DNA of 64,000 nt from contig JAHBXH010000001.1 in NCBI GenBank assembly GCA_019636555.1, forward strand, positions 1,178,001 to 1,242,000, read 5' to 3'. The notes beneath the pieces were generated by a model that was not told where the DNA came from, did no database searches, and saw only the letters and a list, made by a program, of their open reading frames with translations. Position numbers and translations under genes: made by a program. The stretch comes from Phycisphaeraceae bacterium. Lineage in GTDB: Bacteria; Planctomycetota; Phycisphaerae; Phycisphaerales; UBA1924. The first letter of the stretch is position 1, and each line of letters opens with the position of its first letter. Below are positions 54,033 through 63,460 of the stretch, piece after piece.

Positions 54033-54535
54033 GCAGCAAGAAGCCGCCAGGCTCGAAAGATGGAGGGGGCGACTCGCAAGCTCCTTCCAGATCGCACGTC
54101 GAGTTGTACACCGATGGCGCGTGTTCCGGAAACCCGGGGCCCGGCGGCTGGGCGTTCGTGCTCAAGCATCCGGCTTCAAGCAAGGAACTCGAAGCATCGG
54201 GTGCCGAAGCAGAAACAACCAACAACCGCATGGAACTCATGGCGGTGATCCGCGGGCTCGAAGCGCTCAAGTCGCCTTCGCTCGTCGATCTGTACAGCGA
54301 TTCGCAGTATGTCCTCAACGGCCTGAAGGAGTGGATGGCCTCGTGGAAAAAACGGGGCTGGCGCACCGCCGACAAGAAGCCGGTCAAGAACATCGATCTC
54401 TGGCAGGAACTGGACGCGCTCCAGGCGACGCACCAGCTCCGCTTTCACTGGATTCGCGGGCACAACGAACACCCGGAAAATGAACGCTGCGATCAGCTCG
54501 CCGTCGCGGCGCGGGAAGCGCTCGTCCGAGGATGA
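54029..54535 (+). CDS. rnhA: Ribonuclease HI
   Basis: 168 residues. It cleaves RNA in RNA-DNA hybrids. The DEDD site is complete: Asp29 in [14 protein letters not shown], Glu69 in [16 protein letters not shown], Asp91 in LYSDSQYV, Asp155 in ERCDQLA, with His in [10 protein letters not shown]. About 20 extra basic, Gly-rich residues precede the fold. GTG 54029 overlaps the glycogen synthase TGA (GTGA). Confidence 0.96.
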   Translation: MSSKKPPGSKDGGGDSQAPSRSHVELYTDGACSGNPGPGGWAFVLKHPASSKELEASGAEAETTNNRMELMAVIRGLEALKSPSLVDLYSDSQYVLNGLKEWMASWKKRGWRTADKKPVKNIDLWQELDALQATHQLRFHWIRGHNEHPENERCDQLAVAAREALVRG

Positions 54536-54557
54536 TCGGCGACACAAGGATTGCGTC

Positions 54558-55535
54558 GTGACCTTTGTTCCTCACCGAAAGCGCCGAAGAGACGGATCAC
54601 GCCGTGTGTTCGTGCGCGTTCTGCTCTTCATGATCGTCGCGACCGTCGGAGGCGAGATCTACGCCCGTTATTTTCTCGGATTGGGCGACCCGCCTCTGTA
54701 CGTTCGCGATTCGGAGATCGAGTATCTCAACAAGCCGGGAACGTACCGGCGTCTGGGTCACCCGATTCACATCAATCCATGGTCGATGCGATCGCCGGAC
54801 TTTCCCGAAAAGAAGACGGACTCGAATGAACTGCGCATCCTCGTTGTCGGCGACAGCGTTGTGTACGGCGGCGCGTGGATGCGGGACGAGGACACCGCGA
54901 CGTGGAAACTGGCGCAGAAGCTTTCGAAGGCCGCGGGCCGACCGGTCGTGGTTGCGAACATTTCCGCGGGCAGCTGGGGCCCGCCCAATGAACTCGCGTA
55001 CCTCGAACGCTTCGGTGACTTCGACGCCGACGCGATCATCGTCGTGTGGAGCAGCCACGACGCGTGGGACGTGCCGACGTTCGCGCCGCTCGGGGTGGAG
55101 AATCCCACCGCTCGTCCGAAGTCGGCGCTGAGCGAACTGGTGTTCCGCTACGTGATTCCCCGGTATTTTCGACCGGCCGCGCCGCCGCAAGCTCACACCA
55201 TGGAGCAAGCGGATGCCTCGCTGCACGCGGCGCGAGCGATTCTCGACTTTGCGCGCAGCCGGTCGATCCCCATCGGTGTCGTTCTGCACAGCACGCAAGC
55301 CGAGCTCTCCGAACGTTCCGTTGAAGGGCTTGACGCATTCCGCGCTGTCGCCGAATCCGAGGGCGCGCCCGTGTTTCTGACTTCGTCCGTCCTGGCGGCG
55401 CCAGCCCGGGAGGGGAGCAAAGTCTATCAGGACGACATTCATCCCACGCCGGAAGGGCAAACTCTTCTCGCGGATCTCTACTTCCAGATCGCGGCGAAGC
55501 TGCTTTCATCACCAATGCCGGGTGAGGGAAAGTAG
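54558..55535 (+). CDS. SGNH/GDSL-like hydrolase, membrane anchored
   Basis: About 325 residues. A basic N-terminus and one membrane helix (about residues 18-38) lead into an SGNH-like domain: block I LRILVVGDSVVYGG with the nucleophile Ser, an N/G segment VANISAGSWGPPNELAYL, and block V QDDIHPTPEGQTLLA with the Asp-His pair. Members are esterases or polysaccharide O-acetyl hydrolases/transferases. A periplasmic-facing domain is likely. GTG 54558 is inferred, with AAGGA about 10 bases upstream; it follows rnhA by 22 bases. Confidence 0.8.
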   Translation: MTFVPHRKRRRDGSRRVFVRVLLFMIVATVGGEIYARYFLGLGDPPLYVRDSEIEYLNKPGTYRRLGHPIHINPWSMRSPDFPEKKTDSNELRILVVGDSVVYGGAWMRDEDTATWKLAQKLSKAAGRPVVVANISAGSWGPPNELAYLERFGDFDADAIIVVWSSHDAWDVPTFAPLGVENPTARPKSALSELVFRYVIPRYFRPAAPPQAHTMEQADASLHAARAILDFARSRSIPIGVVLHSTQAELSERSVEGLDAFRAVAESEGAPVFLTSSVLAAPAREGSKVYQDDIHPTPEGQTLLADLYFQIAAKLLSSPMPGEGK

Positions 55536-55734
55536 CGGGTATCCCCGCGGCGTTCGCGGCCGAAGACCACCCGAATGGAGGTTCCATTTAATCCGTCTGG
55601 GCCGCTCGCGCGGCGGGCGCCGACCATAGGGCGTTCCTCCGAGCGCGAGCCCCCAAAGCCCCGACCCGCACGGACCGATCTTGCAGACGGCGCGGATTCT
55701 CCACGCGCCGCACACCACGCGCGGGAGGTATCCG

Positions 55735-56790
55735 TTGGACCTGAACACGATTCTCAAGACGGCTTTCGAGGCGGACGCTTCCGACGTGCACCTGATCGCC
55801 GGTCAGCCGCCGATGTGCCGCATCCACCAGGTGATGACCAAGATGGATTTCCCGGTCATCTCGGCCGAGAACGCGGAGAAGTTCTTCCGCCAGATGGCGT
55901 CGAAGGAAGCGCAGGCGACGTTCGAGAAAGTCAAGGACGCCGACTTTTCGTACCTCGTCGAAGGCTTGAGCCGCTACCGCGTGAACGCGCACATGCAGCG
56001 GGGCGTCATCGGCCTGGCGATGCGTTCGATCAAGACGAAGGTTCCGGCGCTCGTGAAGCTGAATCTTCCGGAAGTCATCGCGCGGCTCACGTATCTGCCG
56101 CGCGGGCTGGTACTCGTGACCGGCGACACGGGTTCGGGTAAGTCCACGACGCTCGCCGCGATGATCGAGGCGATGAACCAGCGCTACAAGAAACACATCA
56201 TCACCTTGGAAGACCCCGTCGAATACCAGTTCGAGAGCAAGCAGTGCGTGATCGAGCAGCGCGAACTCGGTCAGGACATGCCCTCGTTCGGCAGCGGGCT
56301 CAAGCACTGTCTGCGTCAGGACCCGGACATCATTCTCGTCGGCGAAATGCGAGATCTCGAGACGACGTCGCTGGCGATTTCCGCGGCGGAAACGGGCCAC
56401 CTGGTTCTCTCGACGCTGCACACCGTCAACGCTTCGCAGACCGTGGAGCGAATCATCGATATGTATCCGGGCGGTCAGCAGAATCAGATTCGGTCGATGC
56501 TTTCGAACACGCTGCAGGCGGTCGTGAGCCAGACCCTCTTTAGCCGCACGGATGCGCCGGGCATGGTGCCCGCCGTCGAGGTGCTGCTCTGCACGCCCGC
56601 CGTTCGCAACCTGATTCGCGAGGCGCGCACCTTTGAGATTCCGAACGTCATCGAGACCAATCGCGCGATCGGCATGTGCAGCCTCGACACCGCGATCGCG
56701 TCGCTCTACTTCAACGGGATGATCAGCCGCGACGACGCGATCGCGCAGGCCGCGTTCCCGGACAAGCTGGATCGTCAGTTGGCCGCGTAA
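55735..56790 (+). CDS. pilT: Type IV pilus retraction ATPase PilT
   Basis: About 351 residues. Walker A GDTGSGKSTT, Asp box EDPVEY, Walker B RQDPDIILVGEMRD, His box TGHLVLSTLHTVNASQTVERI, and the PilT-specific AVRNLIRE motif near residue 290. It disassembles the pilus for retraction. The start is TTG 55735: a perfect GGAGG ends 6 bases before it and the family N-terminus (LNTILKTAFEADASDVHL) follows at once, with no in-frame ATG nearby. It heads the pilus block, followed by pilC. Confidence 0.95.
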   Translation: MDLNTILKTAFEADASDVHLIAGQPPMCRIHQVMTKMDFPVISAENAEKFFRQMASKEAQATFEKVKDADFSYLVEGLSRYRVNAHMQRGVIGLAMRSIKTKVPALVKLNLPEVIARLTYLPRGLVLVTGDTGSGKSTTLAAMIEAMNQRYKKHIITLEDPVEYQFESKQCVIEQRELGQDMPSFGSGLKHCLRQDPDIILVGEMRDLETTSLAISAAETGHLVLSTLHTVNASQTVERIIDMYPGGQQNQIRSMLSNTLQAVVSQTLFSRTDAPGMVPAVEVLLCTPAVRNLIREARTFEIPNVIETNRAIGMCSLDTAIASLYFNGMISRDDAIAQAAFPDKLDRQLAA

Positions 56791-56796
56791 AGGAGC

Positions 56797-56894
56797 AGGC
56801 ACTTGGCAACAGGCACTTGGCACTAGGAAAGCCAGGCGGCCTGTTCGAAACTCGCGTTCACCCGGTACTAGTGCCTAGTGGCTAGTTCCCAGTG
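56797..56894. repeat. Imperfect inverted repeat between pilT and pilC
   Basis: Left arm (about 56797-56827) is built of GGCACTTGGCA/ACTAGG units; right arm (about 56864-56894) carries ACTAGTGCCTAGTGGCTAGTT and CCCAGTGCC. The arms are complementary with several mismatches and gaps and would form a stem-loop of about 30 bp around a 36-base loop. It could modulate the amount of pilT relative to pilC message, or be a dispersed element. Confidence 0.6.
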
Positions 56895-56904
56895 CCCTTC
56901 AAAT

Positions 56905-58131
56905 ATGCCCAACTACCGCTACCAAGTCAGAACGGCCCAGGGTCAGATCACTTCCGGCGTGGTCGCGGCGGACTCCGCGACGAGTGCCGCGGCGATCTTG
57001 CGCAACCAGGGTTCGCATGTGTTGAGCGTTTCGGCGGCGATGGGCACGGAGCAGGCGGCAAATCTGCTGGACAAGTTCCGTGAATTGAACGCGGGCAAGC
57101 CGACACAGAAACATGTGCTCGATTTTACGACGCAGCTCGCGGTGATGATCCGCGCCGGCATCAACCTCCGTTCGGCTCTCGAAGGCATCGCGGAGCAGAC
57201 GCAGCACGCGGGATTCAAGAAGGTGATCATCACCCTCAAGAACGACGTGGAAGCGGGCAAGCAGTTCTCGGAAGCGATCGCCAAGCACCCCAAGCTGTTC
57301 AACCCGCTCTACATCAACATGACGCGGGCCTCGGAAATGTCGGGCAGCTTCGCGAAGATGCTCGACCGCATCGCGGGCTATATCGCCCAGCAGATCGAGA
57401 CGCGCAAGATGGTTGTTGGCGCCGCGATCTATCCAGGCGTCATCGGCACGCTCGCCGTCGCCGTGACGGTGTTCCTGCTCACGTTCGTGCTCCCGAAGTT
57501 CTACGCGGTGTTCGAGGGCAAGGAAGACGTGCTTCCGTGGGCGACGACGTTTCTTATGAACTTCTCGAAGTTCATCGTGGCGAACTGGCCTTACTTGCTC
57601 GCCGGCCTCGCGATTGTGCTCGGAGGCGGTTTCGCGTTCACACGCACGGACATCGGGCGCTTCTGGGTGGACAAGCTGAAGCTGACGATCCCGATCGTGC
57701 GCTCGATGTTCCGCTCGCTCTACATCAGCCGCTCGCTCCAGACCATGGGGCAGCTCATCAACGCGGGCGTTCCGATGCTCGACACGCTGGCGATCACGGG
57801 CGAGATCAGCGGCAATCAGCTCTACCACGCGATGTGGAAGAAGGTCTATTCCAACGTCAAGCAGGGCAAGAAGATCACCGGCACGCTGACAAAGGATCCG
57901 TTGCTGCCGCGGGCGGTGAGCCAGATGATCGCGGCGGGCGAAGAGTCCGGTAAGCTCGGCGAGGTGCTCGACGAGATCAGCGTGTTCTACTCGAAGGCGC
58001 TGAAGGACAACATCAAGGCCGTCACAAGCCTTATCGAACCCATCATGATCCTCGTCATGGGCGTCATTGTCGGATTCATCGCCATGGCAATCATCCTGCC
58101 CATCTTCAAGATGAGCCAGATCGTCAAATGA
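56905..58131 (+). CDS. pilC: Type IV pilus inner membrane platform protein PilC
   Basis: About 408 residues, usual for PilC/GspF. Two T2SSF domains (about residues 70-195 and 275-395) each start with a helix bundle (DFTTQLAVMIRAGINLRSALEGIAEQT; YISRSLQTMGQLINAGVPMLDTLAITGE) and end in membrane helices; three helices in total (near 170-190, 220-240, 375-400). EESGKLGEVLDEI is the hallmark. It connects the ATPases to pilin assembly. ATG 56905 opens with the family PNYRYQVRTAQG. Confidence 0.95.
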   Translation: MPNYRYQVRTAQGQITSGVVAADSATSAAAILRNQGSHVLSVSAAMGTEQAANLLDKFRELNAGKPTQKHVLDFTTQLAVMIRAGINLRSALEGIAEQTQHAGFKKVIITLKNDVEAGKQFSEAIAKHPKLFNPLYINMTRASEMSGSFAKMLDRIAGYIAQQIETRKMVVGAAIYPGVIGTLAVAVTVFLLTFVLPKFYAVFEGKEDVLPWATTFLMNFSKFIVANWPYLLAGLAIVLGGGFAFTRTDIGRFWVDKLKLTIPIVRSMFRSLYISRSLQTMGQLINAGVPMLDTLAITGEISGNQLYHAMWKKVYSNVKQGKKITGTLTKDPLLPRAVSQMIAAGEESGKLGEVLDEISVFYSKALKDNIKAVTSLIEPIMILVMGVIVGFIAMAIILPIFKMSQIVK

Positions 58132-58200
58132 ATATCCGATAGTTCATGGAGGAATGCCGCACGCACGGCGCGCGTGCGGCGGCGAGGGAGACACTCCGCC

Positions 58201-58872
58201 ATGCGCAGCGCCCGATCTCTCGCAACTCGATCGAATCGCCCGCGCAGACGGCGCGGATTCACCCTGATCGAGACAAGCCTTGCGCTGATCGTGATCGGCG
58301 TCGGCGTTCTCGCGTTCATCGATGCGCAGCGTTCGTTCATCGAGCAGAACAACTGGTCTAGCCGCGCCGCGACCGGCGCGCTGCTGGCGAACGAGGTGCG
58401 TGAGCTGACGCGGCACCTACCGAAGTACGATCCGGTGCTCGGACTGAGCGGCGGGGCGAACAACACCGTCATCGGATGGGGCGCCGGATCCGAAAAGATC
58501 ATCGTGCGTGACTTCAACTGCCTCACAGATTTCGACGGGAAGATCTTCGGGCGCGACGGAAACATGCCGGGGCCGGTTTCGGCGGACGGAACGGTGGTTC
58601 CGATGATCGACTCGAGCGGCGTCGCGCAGCTTGACGGGAACGGCGCGCCAAAGGCTCTCGAAGGCTGGGCGCAATCGGTGACGGTCGAGAAAGTGGACCC
58701 GCTGAACTTCGCGACCGTGCGCTCCAAGGGCTATTTCGTTTCGCCGTCGGGGAACGACCCGGGCGTCGCGATCGATCAGTTTCCGCTCCGGGTCACTGTG
58801 GTTGTGACTCACCAGGACACGTACGACACGCAGCCGGTTGAGGTGACCCGGCTGATCTGGATTACGCCGTAG
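58201..58872 (+). CDS. Prepilin-type N-terminal cleavage/methylation protein (PilV-like)
   Basis: About 223 residues. A basic leader ends in the prepilin peptidase site RRG|FTLIETSLALIVIGVGVLAF with the conserved Glu at +5. The hydrophobic helix is followed by a soluble domain of about 180 residues with no clear family. In context it is a minor pilin. GAGGGAGACACTCC precedes ATG 58201. Confidence 0.88.
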   Translation: MRSARSLATRSNRPRRRRGFTLIETSLALIVIGVGVLAFIDAQRSFIEQNNWSSRAATGALLANEVRELTRHLPKYDPVLGLSGGANNTVIGWGAGSEKIIVRDFNCLTDFDGKIFGRDGNMPGPVSADGTVVPMIDSSGVAQLDGNGAPKALEGWAQSVTVEKVDPLNFATVRSKGYFVSPSGNDPGVAIDQFPLRVTVVVTHQDTYDTQPVEVTRLIWITP

Positions 58873-58958
58873 CAAGTTTCGAGATTGCGCGGACAGAACC
58901 CGCGGCAATCCTTTCCCGTTTGCGGCGCGAGATGGCAAGTCGAGGCAGGACCGAATCC

Positions 58959-61829
58959 ATGAAACCGACCTCAACAATCCGATCGACGAGCAAGCGGCCT
59001 CCTCGCATGAAGCAAAGGAGATCGTCGACGCGTGAGCGGGGCGTCGCTTCGATTCTCGCGATGATGTTTCTGATCCTCTTCGGTTCGCTCGCGGCCGCGA
59101 TGGCGATCGCCAGCAAGGGAAACATCCGTACGGCCGCGACCCACGTGCACGTGGTCCGCGCGCTGGGAGCCGCCGAAACCGGGCTCACCATCGCGTCCGC
59201 GCGCCTGCACGAGGCGGCGCAGCGCTTCATCATCAGCAAGAGCGATATCACGGGCTCGCTCGCTTCGGAACTGTGGAACGGCAACACGAGCAACGCCGGC
59301 ACCGTGCAGGTTCAGTCTCCCCTGACTTCGTACCCCGAATCGTCCACCCCGTCAGGGATTGCCCAGGCGGTCGCCAATCGTCACGCGTGCGATCAGAACG
59401 TCGTGACGGGCGTGGGAGTCTCGCAGCCGACACTCGGCAACGCCATCAGCGGCGCGGACCAGGCCGTGTACGCAAAGACCGGCTGGTTGTACACGCCGGT
59501 CGTCGGCGTCGATCCGGCGGGAGCCGGCGGCAAACCCACGCTCGGGTTTTCCGTGACGTACGCCCCGCTGGTGGATGGCAGAACGGTCCGCGCGATCGTG
59601 ACCGGCTTTGACTTCGGCTATACGCGTGCGGGCCAGCCGCTCTCCCGAACGATCATGCAGGACTTCGAGCTCAGCAAGCGCGTCAAGCAGGCGATCGTGA
59701 GCCCGACGCGCGTGATGCTCGGGCGAAACGTGATGGTGAGCGGCGATCTGGGCTGCCGGTTTACACAGGTGGACAAGCCCAACGGCGAGCCGCTGACAAT
59801 GCGCTCCGATTTTCTTGGGATCGATCCGATTCTCGACCTGAAACTCAAGGATTTCTTCACCGGCGTCGTCGCGTACGACACCGACGGCGACAACCGCCTG
59901 CGCGTCAATCACCCGATCGAATCGCTGGGGATTCCGTCCAACAGCAAGGACTACGACGGCAGCGGAAAAGCGAGTAACGCGTTTCTTGACATCCTCGACA
60001 ACGGGTACATCGATGACTTTTCCATCTTCGTCAAGCACTTTGACAAGAACGGCGACGGACGGCTCGCGCTTTCCAAGGCGCTGACACTCGGCACGCCCGC
60101 GGAGAGCGAGACGCCGGAATTCACACTCGACGACGACCTCGCGCTCCTCATCGATTCCGCGATTCCTGATCGGAATGTCAACGGCGTCTACGGCTACAAC
60201 GACGCGAATCTGAACGGAAAGTGGGACAAGGGCGAGACCATCGCGGATATGGACGATGTCACGCTCGGATGGCGGGACGGTTACATCGACAAGAAGGACC
60301 GCTACGCGAAGGTGGGCGGCCGAGTGATCTACAAGACCACGCAGTCGGCCTGGACGGCCGCGCAGGGCGCCGTCGCGAATCAGGTGCAAGGCTCCATCGT
60401 TCCCGGCGCCGGCAAAGCAGCGCAGACCTTCGGCGCCTCGGACAATATTCTCCCGAATCCTTCGGATGCGGTGTTCAGCGCGCAACAAGCCGTGTTGGCA
60501 ACCCTTGCGAACGGGACCGCGTTCAACACGCAGGTCGCGACGAATCTCGGCGTCAGTGCCGCATCGCTTGCGACGTACGTCGAACTCAAGCCTCGTTCGT
60601 CCACGAGCCCGCGATTCGAGCGGCTCGACCCCGACAACGACAACGACGGGCGCCCCGACAACTACACGACCGCGTATTGGGAGAAGATGCCCTTCAACTC
60701 GCCGTCGTGCACCGACATCTACTACCGACCCGTCTACCAGAACATGGTGTTCAAGAGCCCGGTCATTCCTGTCGGAACGAACGCGCTGTTCGTCAACTGC
60801 ACCTTCATCGGCGTGACGCTGGTGAAAACAACTGTGGATAACACTCACCCGCTGTGGTCCAGCTACGGATTGATGACCATTCAGGGAGACGGTTTCCCGG
60901 GTGTCTCACCAGCACGTTCGGTCTACGCGGGTACCAAGTATCCGACGATGCTCCCATCGACCGCGGTTCCTCCCAATCAGGCGCTGCTCATCGCTTCGAC
61001 TCCGCTCGACAAGGCGGACATTCCTTCCGATCAGGTGGCGCTCACGACCGGTTATTCGGCGCTCGCCAACCCGCTCGTCGTCGGCGGCAAGCGCATCGTC
61101 AACACCAAGCCGCTGAGCAACAACGTCCGTTTTCACGATTGCACGATCGTGGGCTCGGTCGTGAGCGACAATCCGACTGTCTTCACCAACATCCGAAACA
61201 AGGTGCAATTCACGGGCAAGACCAAGTTCACGACGAAGAACCCTTCGGCGCCCGATGATCCGAACTACAACCCGACCGATGCGCAGCTCGCCGAAATCAA
61301 CAAGAGCAGCATGATCCTGCCCAACTACTCCGTCGACGTCGGAAACTTCAACGCGCCGCCCGATCAGGACATCCATCTCCAGGGTGCGATCATCGCGGGC
61401 CTCATGGACCTTCGCGGCAACGTCACCGTCGACGGAGCTCTGCTGATGACATTCAACCCTCAGCCCGGCGTGGCGCCGCTCATCGACGTCGGCGGAAACG
61501 CCGTCGGCAACCCGGCGGACTTCAACCTCAGCGTCGGCTATTTCGGGGCGGCCGACGGCGAAAAGGAAGGTATCGATCCTTCCACCCTGCCGATCGTCAA
61601 TGGCCAGAGGATCGTGGGTTGGGATCTGAACGGCGACGGCTTGCCCGATCTCGTTCCGCCCGCCACTCCCACGCTGGCTCAGATCAACGCGGGCGCCACA
61701 GCGGTTCCGTTCTACGGCTACGGGCGGATTCAATTGCGGCTCAACCCGCAGATGACACTGCCCGACGGCATTATGCTCCCGCTGCAGTTCACCGCGCTGC
61801 CGCTGACGTACAGGGAGGGCAAGCCTTGA
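58959..61829 (+). CDS. Giant PilX-like pilus assembly protein with calcium-binding loops
   Basis: About 956 residues; typical PilX is about 200. A basic N-terminus leads into a pilin-like helix without the Glu at +5 (RGVASILAMMFLILFGSLAAAMAIAS). The soluble part contains several Asp-rich loops resembling thrombospondin type 3 or EF-hand Ca sites: DTDGDNRL near residue 306, DKNGDGRL near 361, DANLNGKWDKGE near 415, DPDNDNDGRPDN near 557 and DLNGDGLPDL near 889. Between these lie beta-rich stretches. I infer a minor-pilin-like tip or adhesin. ATG 58959 is chosen; 59007 is possible. Confidence 0.8.
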   Translation: MKPTSTIRSTSKRPPRMKQRRSSTRERGVASILAMMFLILFGSLAAAMAIASKGNIRTAATHVHVVRALGAAETGLTIASARLHEAAQRFIISKSDITGSLASELWNGNTSNAGTVQVQSPLTSYPESSTPSGIAQAVANRHACDQNVVTGVGVSQPTLGNAISGADQAVYAKTGWLYTPVVGVDPAGAGGKPTLGFSVTYAPLVDGRTVRAIVTGFDFGYTRAGQPLSRTIMQDFELSKRVKQAIVSPTRVMLGRNVMVSGDLGCRFTQVDKPNGEPLTMRSDFLGIDPILDLKLKDFFTGVVAYDTDGDNRLRVNHPIESLGIPSNSKDYDGSGKASNAFLDILDNGYIDDFSIFVKHFDKNGDGRLALSKALTLGTPAESETPEFTLDDDLALLIDSAIPDRNVNGVYGYNDANLNGKWDKGETIADMDDVTLGWRDGYIDKKDRYAKVGGRVIYKTTQSAWTAAQGAVANQVQGSIVPGAGKAAQTFGASDNILPNPSDAVFSAQQAVLATLANGTAFNTQVATNLGVSAASLATYVELKPRSSTSPRFERLDPDNDNDGRPDNYTTAYWEKMPFNSPSCTDIYYRPVYQNMVFKSPVIPVGTNALFVNCTFIGVTLVKTTVDNTHPLWSSYGLMTIQGDGFPGVSPARSVYAGTKYPTMLPSTAVPPNQALLIASTPLDKADIPSDQVALTTGYSALANPLVVGGKRIVNTKPLSNNVRFHDCTIVGSVVSDNPTVFTNIRNKVQFTGKTKFTTKNPSAPDDPNYNPTDAQLAEINKSSMILPNYSVDVGNFNAPPDQDIHLQGAIIAGLMDLRGNVTVDGALLMTFNPQPGVAPLIDVGGNAVGNPADFNLSVGYFGAADGEKEGIDPSTLPIVNGQRIVGWDLNGDGLPDLVPPATPTLAQINAGATAVPFYGYGRIQLRLNPQMTLPDGIMLPLQFTALPLTYREGKP

Positions 61830-62440
61830 AGCCCCGCACACAACGCGCGTTCAGCCTCGTTGAAATGCTGATCGCGCTCACGATCACCGGCACGCTGCTC
61901 GCCGCGACGATGACCGCGTTGCACGCTTCGTTCCGCGCGTACAAGTTCACGACCGACGCAGCCTCCACGCACGTCGTCTCGCGCATCGTGATGCATCGGT
62001 TGCTCACCATGGTCCGCACGGGCGATCAGTTCGGCCCGTATCCGGCCGACGTGCTCGCGAAGAGCCAGAACCCCGTCATCAGCACTTCTCTCGAGTTCGT
62101 GTCGTATTACGACGAGAACACGCTGACCAAGAAGATCGTGCGTGTCGAGCGTCGCGACCCGAAGACCGGAGAGCAGGGGCCCTACACGCTCTACATGGTG
62201 CAGAAGACATACGTGAACGAAACGCTGACCGATACGCAAGATCAGCCGCTGCTGCAGGGAGTCACCGACGTCAAGTTCACGCTCGAATACGACATCGGCC
62301 CGCGATTGCGGCGCGCCACGCTTGATCTGACAGTTCAGCCGGCCGACACCAACGACACGCAGCTGCATACAGAACTGTCGGCGCCGACGATCCGGCTGGT
62401 TTCGAGCGTGATGCCGCGGAAGCTCGAGATCGAAGAGTAA
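61826..62440 (+). CDS. Prepilin-type N-terminal cleavage/methylation protein (PilW-like)
   Basis: About 204 residues from TTG 61826, which overlaps the preceding TGA (TTGA). The start site is set by the short basic leader KPRTQRA|FSLVEMLIALTITGTLLAATM; the residue before the cleavage site is Ala in place of the usual Gly, and the +5 Glu is present. The C-terminal soluble domain is beta-rich. It is probably a minor pilin that joins the priming complex with its two upstream neighbours. Confidence 0.88.
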   Translation: MKPRTQRAFSLVEMLIALTITGTLLAATMTALHASFRAYKFTTDAASTHVVSRIVMHRLLTMVRTGDQFGPYPADVLAKSQNPVISTSLEFVSYYDENTLTKKIVRVERRDPKTGEQGPYTLYMVQKTYVNETLTDTQDQPLLQGVTDVKFTLEYDIGPRLRRATLDLTVQPADTNDTQLHTELSAPTIRLVSSVMPRKLEIEE

Positions 62441-62463
62441 GCAAATCCCTCCCGCGTCCGGTT

Positions 62464-63396
62464 TCACTTTCGCATTCTGTCGAGCACGGTCGGCAGCAGG
62501 TTCGTGAGTTCCTTTGCGACGAGCCCGGCCTGCGCATTTTCCTTCGCCCACAATTCTCCCGCAAGCGCGTGCGCCTGCACGCCGATGCAGGCGACTTCGA
62601 AAAGCGATAAACGCGGGCGGGCTGCGGGCTTTGCGTGCTGGGCAAGCAGGCCGCCAAGCAGACCGCTCAGTACGTCGCCTGTTCCGGCGGTCGCGAGGCA
62701 CGCGTGACCGTGCTCGCACTTCCACGACTGCTGACCGTCGCTGACGACCGTGCCGGCCCCTTTGAGAACCACGATACAACCGATGCGCCGTGCGAGCGCT
62801 TCGCACGCGGCAAGGCGGCTTGCGTCGTCGTCGCCGGCGAGCGGGAGCGATAATGCGGTCGCGAGGCGTCTGTGCTCGCCGGGGTGAGGAGTCAGGATTG
62901 CCGCGGCGCGGAAGTCGCGGGCGAAGTCGGGAGTTGCCGCGAGCGCGGTGAGGGCATCGGCATCGATCACGAGCGGCACGTCGGCGTGGAGGATGGCGCG
63001 GAGCACGATCGCGCGAGTGCCTTCGGCGAGCGGATCGAGCGGGCCGGTATTCCAACCCAGGCCCGGGCCGATGACGATCGAGTCGGCGCTCTGGGTGTAG
63101 GTGTCGAAGACTTCCGCGGCTTCGTGCGGCACGAGAGCGCCTCCGGGCCCTGTCGGGAGCGCGACGCCGGTTGCAGAGGGATTGATTGCGATGACCTCGT
63201 TCAGAATCGGCGACGGGCAGAGCACGCGTGCGAGCCCCGCGCCGGCTCGTAGTGCCGCGAGCGATGCGATCGCGGGCGCGCCGATCATGCGGGCGCGGTC
63301 GTCGGCGCACCCGCCGATCAGGGCGACGGTGCCGAAGGTCCCCTTGTGTCCGTGCGGATCTCGTGCGGGTAGCTTGGGCAAATGCGGTGTGGTCAT
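62464..63396 (-). CDS. nnrD: ADP-dependent NAD(P)H-hydrate dehydratase
   Basis: 310 residues. It repairs hydrated NAD(P)H by ATP/ADP-dependent dehydration. It is the stand-alone carbohydrate-kinase-like (YjeF C-terminal/CARKD) domain: HKGTFGTVALIGG, GAPAIASLAALRAGAGLA, LTPHPGEHRRL, VVLKGAGTVV and TAGTGDVLSGLLGGLLAQ. The epimerase domain (NnrE) that often precedes it is missing. TAAACT ends 6 bases before the ATG. It is divergent from tatD. Confidence 0.95.
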   Translation of the reverse strand: MTTPHLPKLPARDPHGHKGTFGTVALIGGCADDRARMIGAPAIASLAALRAGAGLARVLCPSPILNEVIAINPSATGVALPTGPGGALVPHEAAEVFDTYTQSADSIVIGPGLGWNTGPLDPLAEGTRAIVLRAILHADVPLVIDADALTALAATPDFARDFRAAAILTPHPGEHRRLATALSLPLAGDDDASRLAACEALARRIGCIVVLKGAGTVVSDGQQSWKCEHGHACLATAGTGDVLSGLLGGLLAQHAKPAARPRLSLFEVACIGVQAHALAGELWAKENAQAGLVAKELTNLLPTVLDRMRK

Positions 63397-63402
63397 CGAC
63401 CG

Positions 63403-63408
63403 AGTTTA
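63403..63408 (-). promoter_or_regulatory. -10 box of a leaderless promoter (nnrD)
   Basis: TAAACT on the minus strand ends 6 bases before ATG 63396. The tatD box faces the other way 41 bases further on. Confidence 0.5.
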
Positions 63409-63448
63409 GTTCGTGCGCGCGCGATGCAGTCGAGGGGTCTGGTTCTCC

Positions 63449-63454
63449 TACGCT
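63449..63454 (+). promoter_or_regulatory. -10 box of a leaderless promoter (tatD)
   Basis: TACGCT ends 6 bases before GTG 63461. No Shine-Dalgarno sequence is present. Confidence 0.5.
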
Positions 63455-63460
63455 GAGCGT

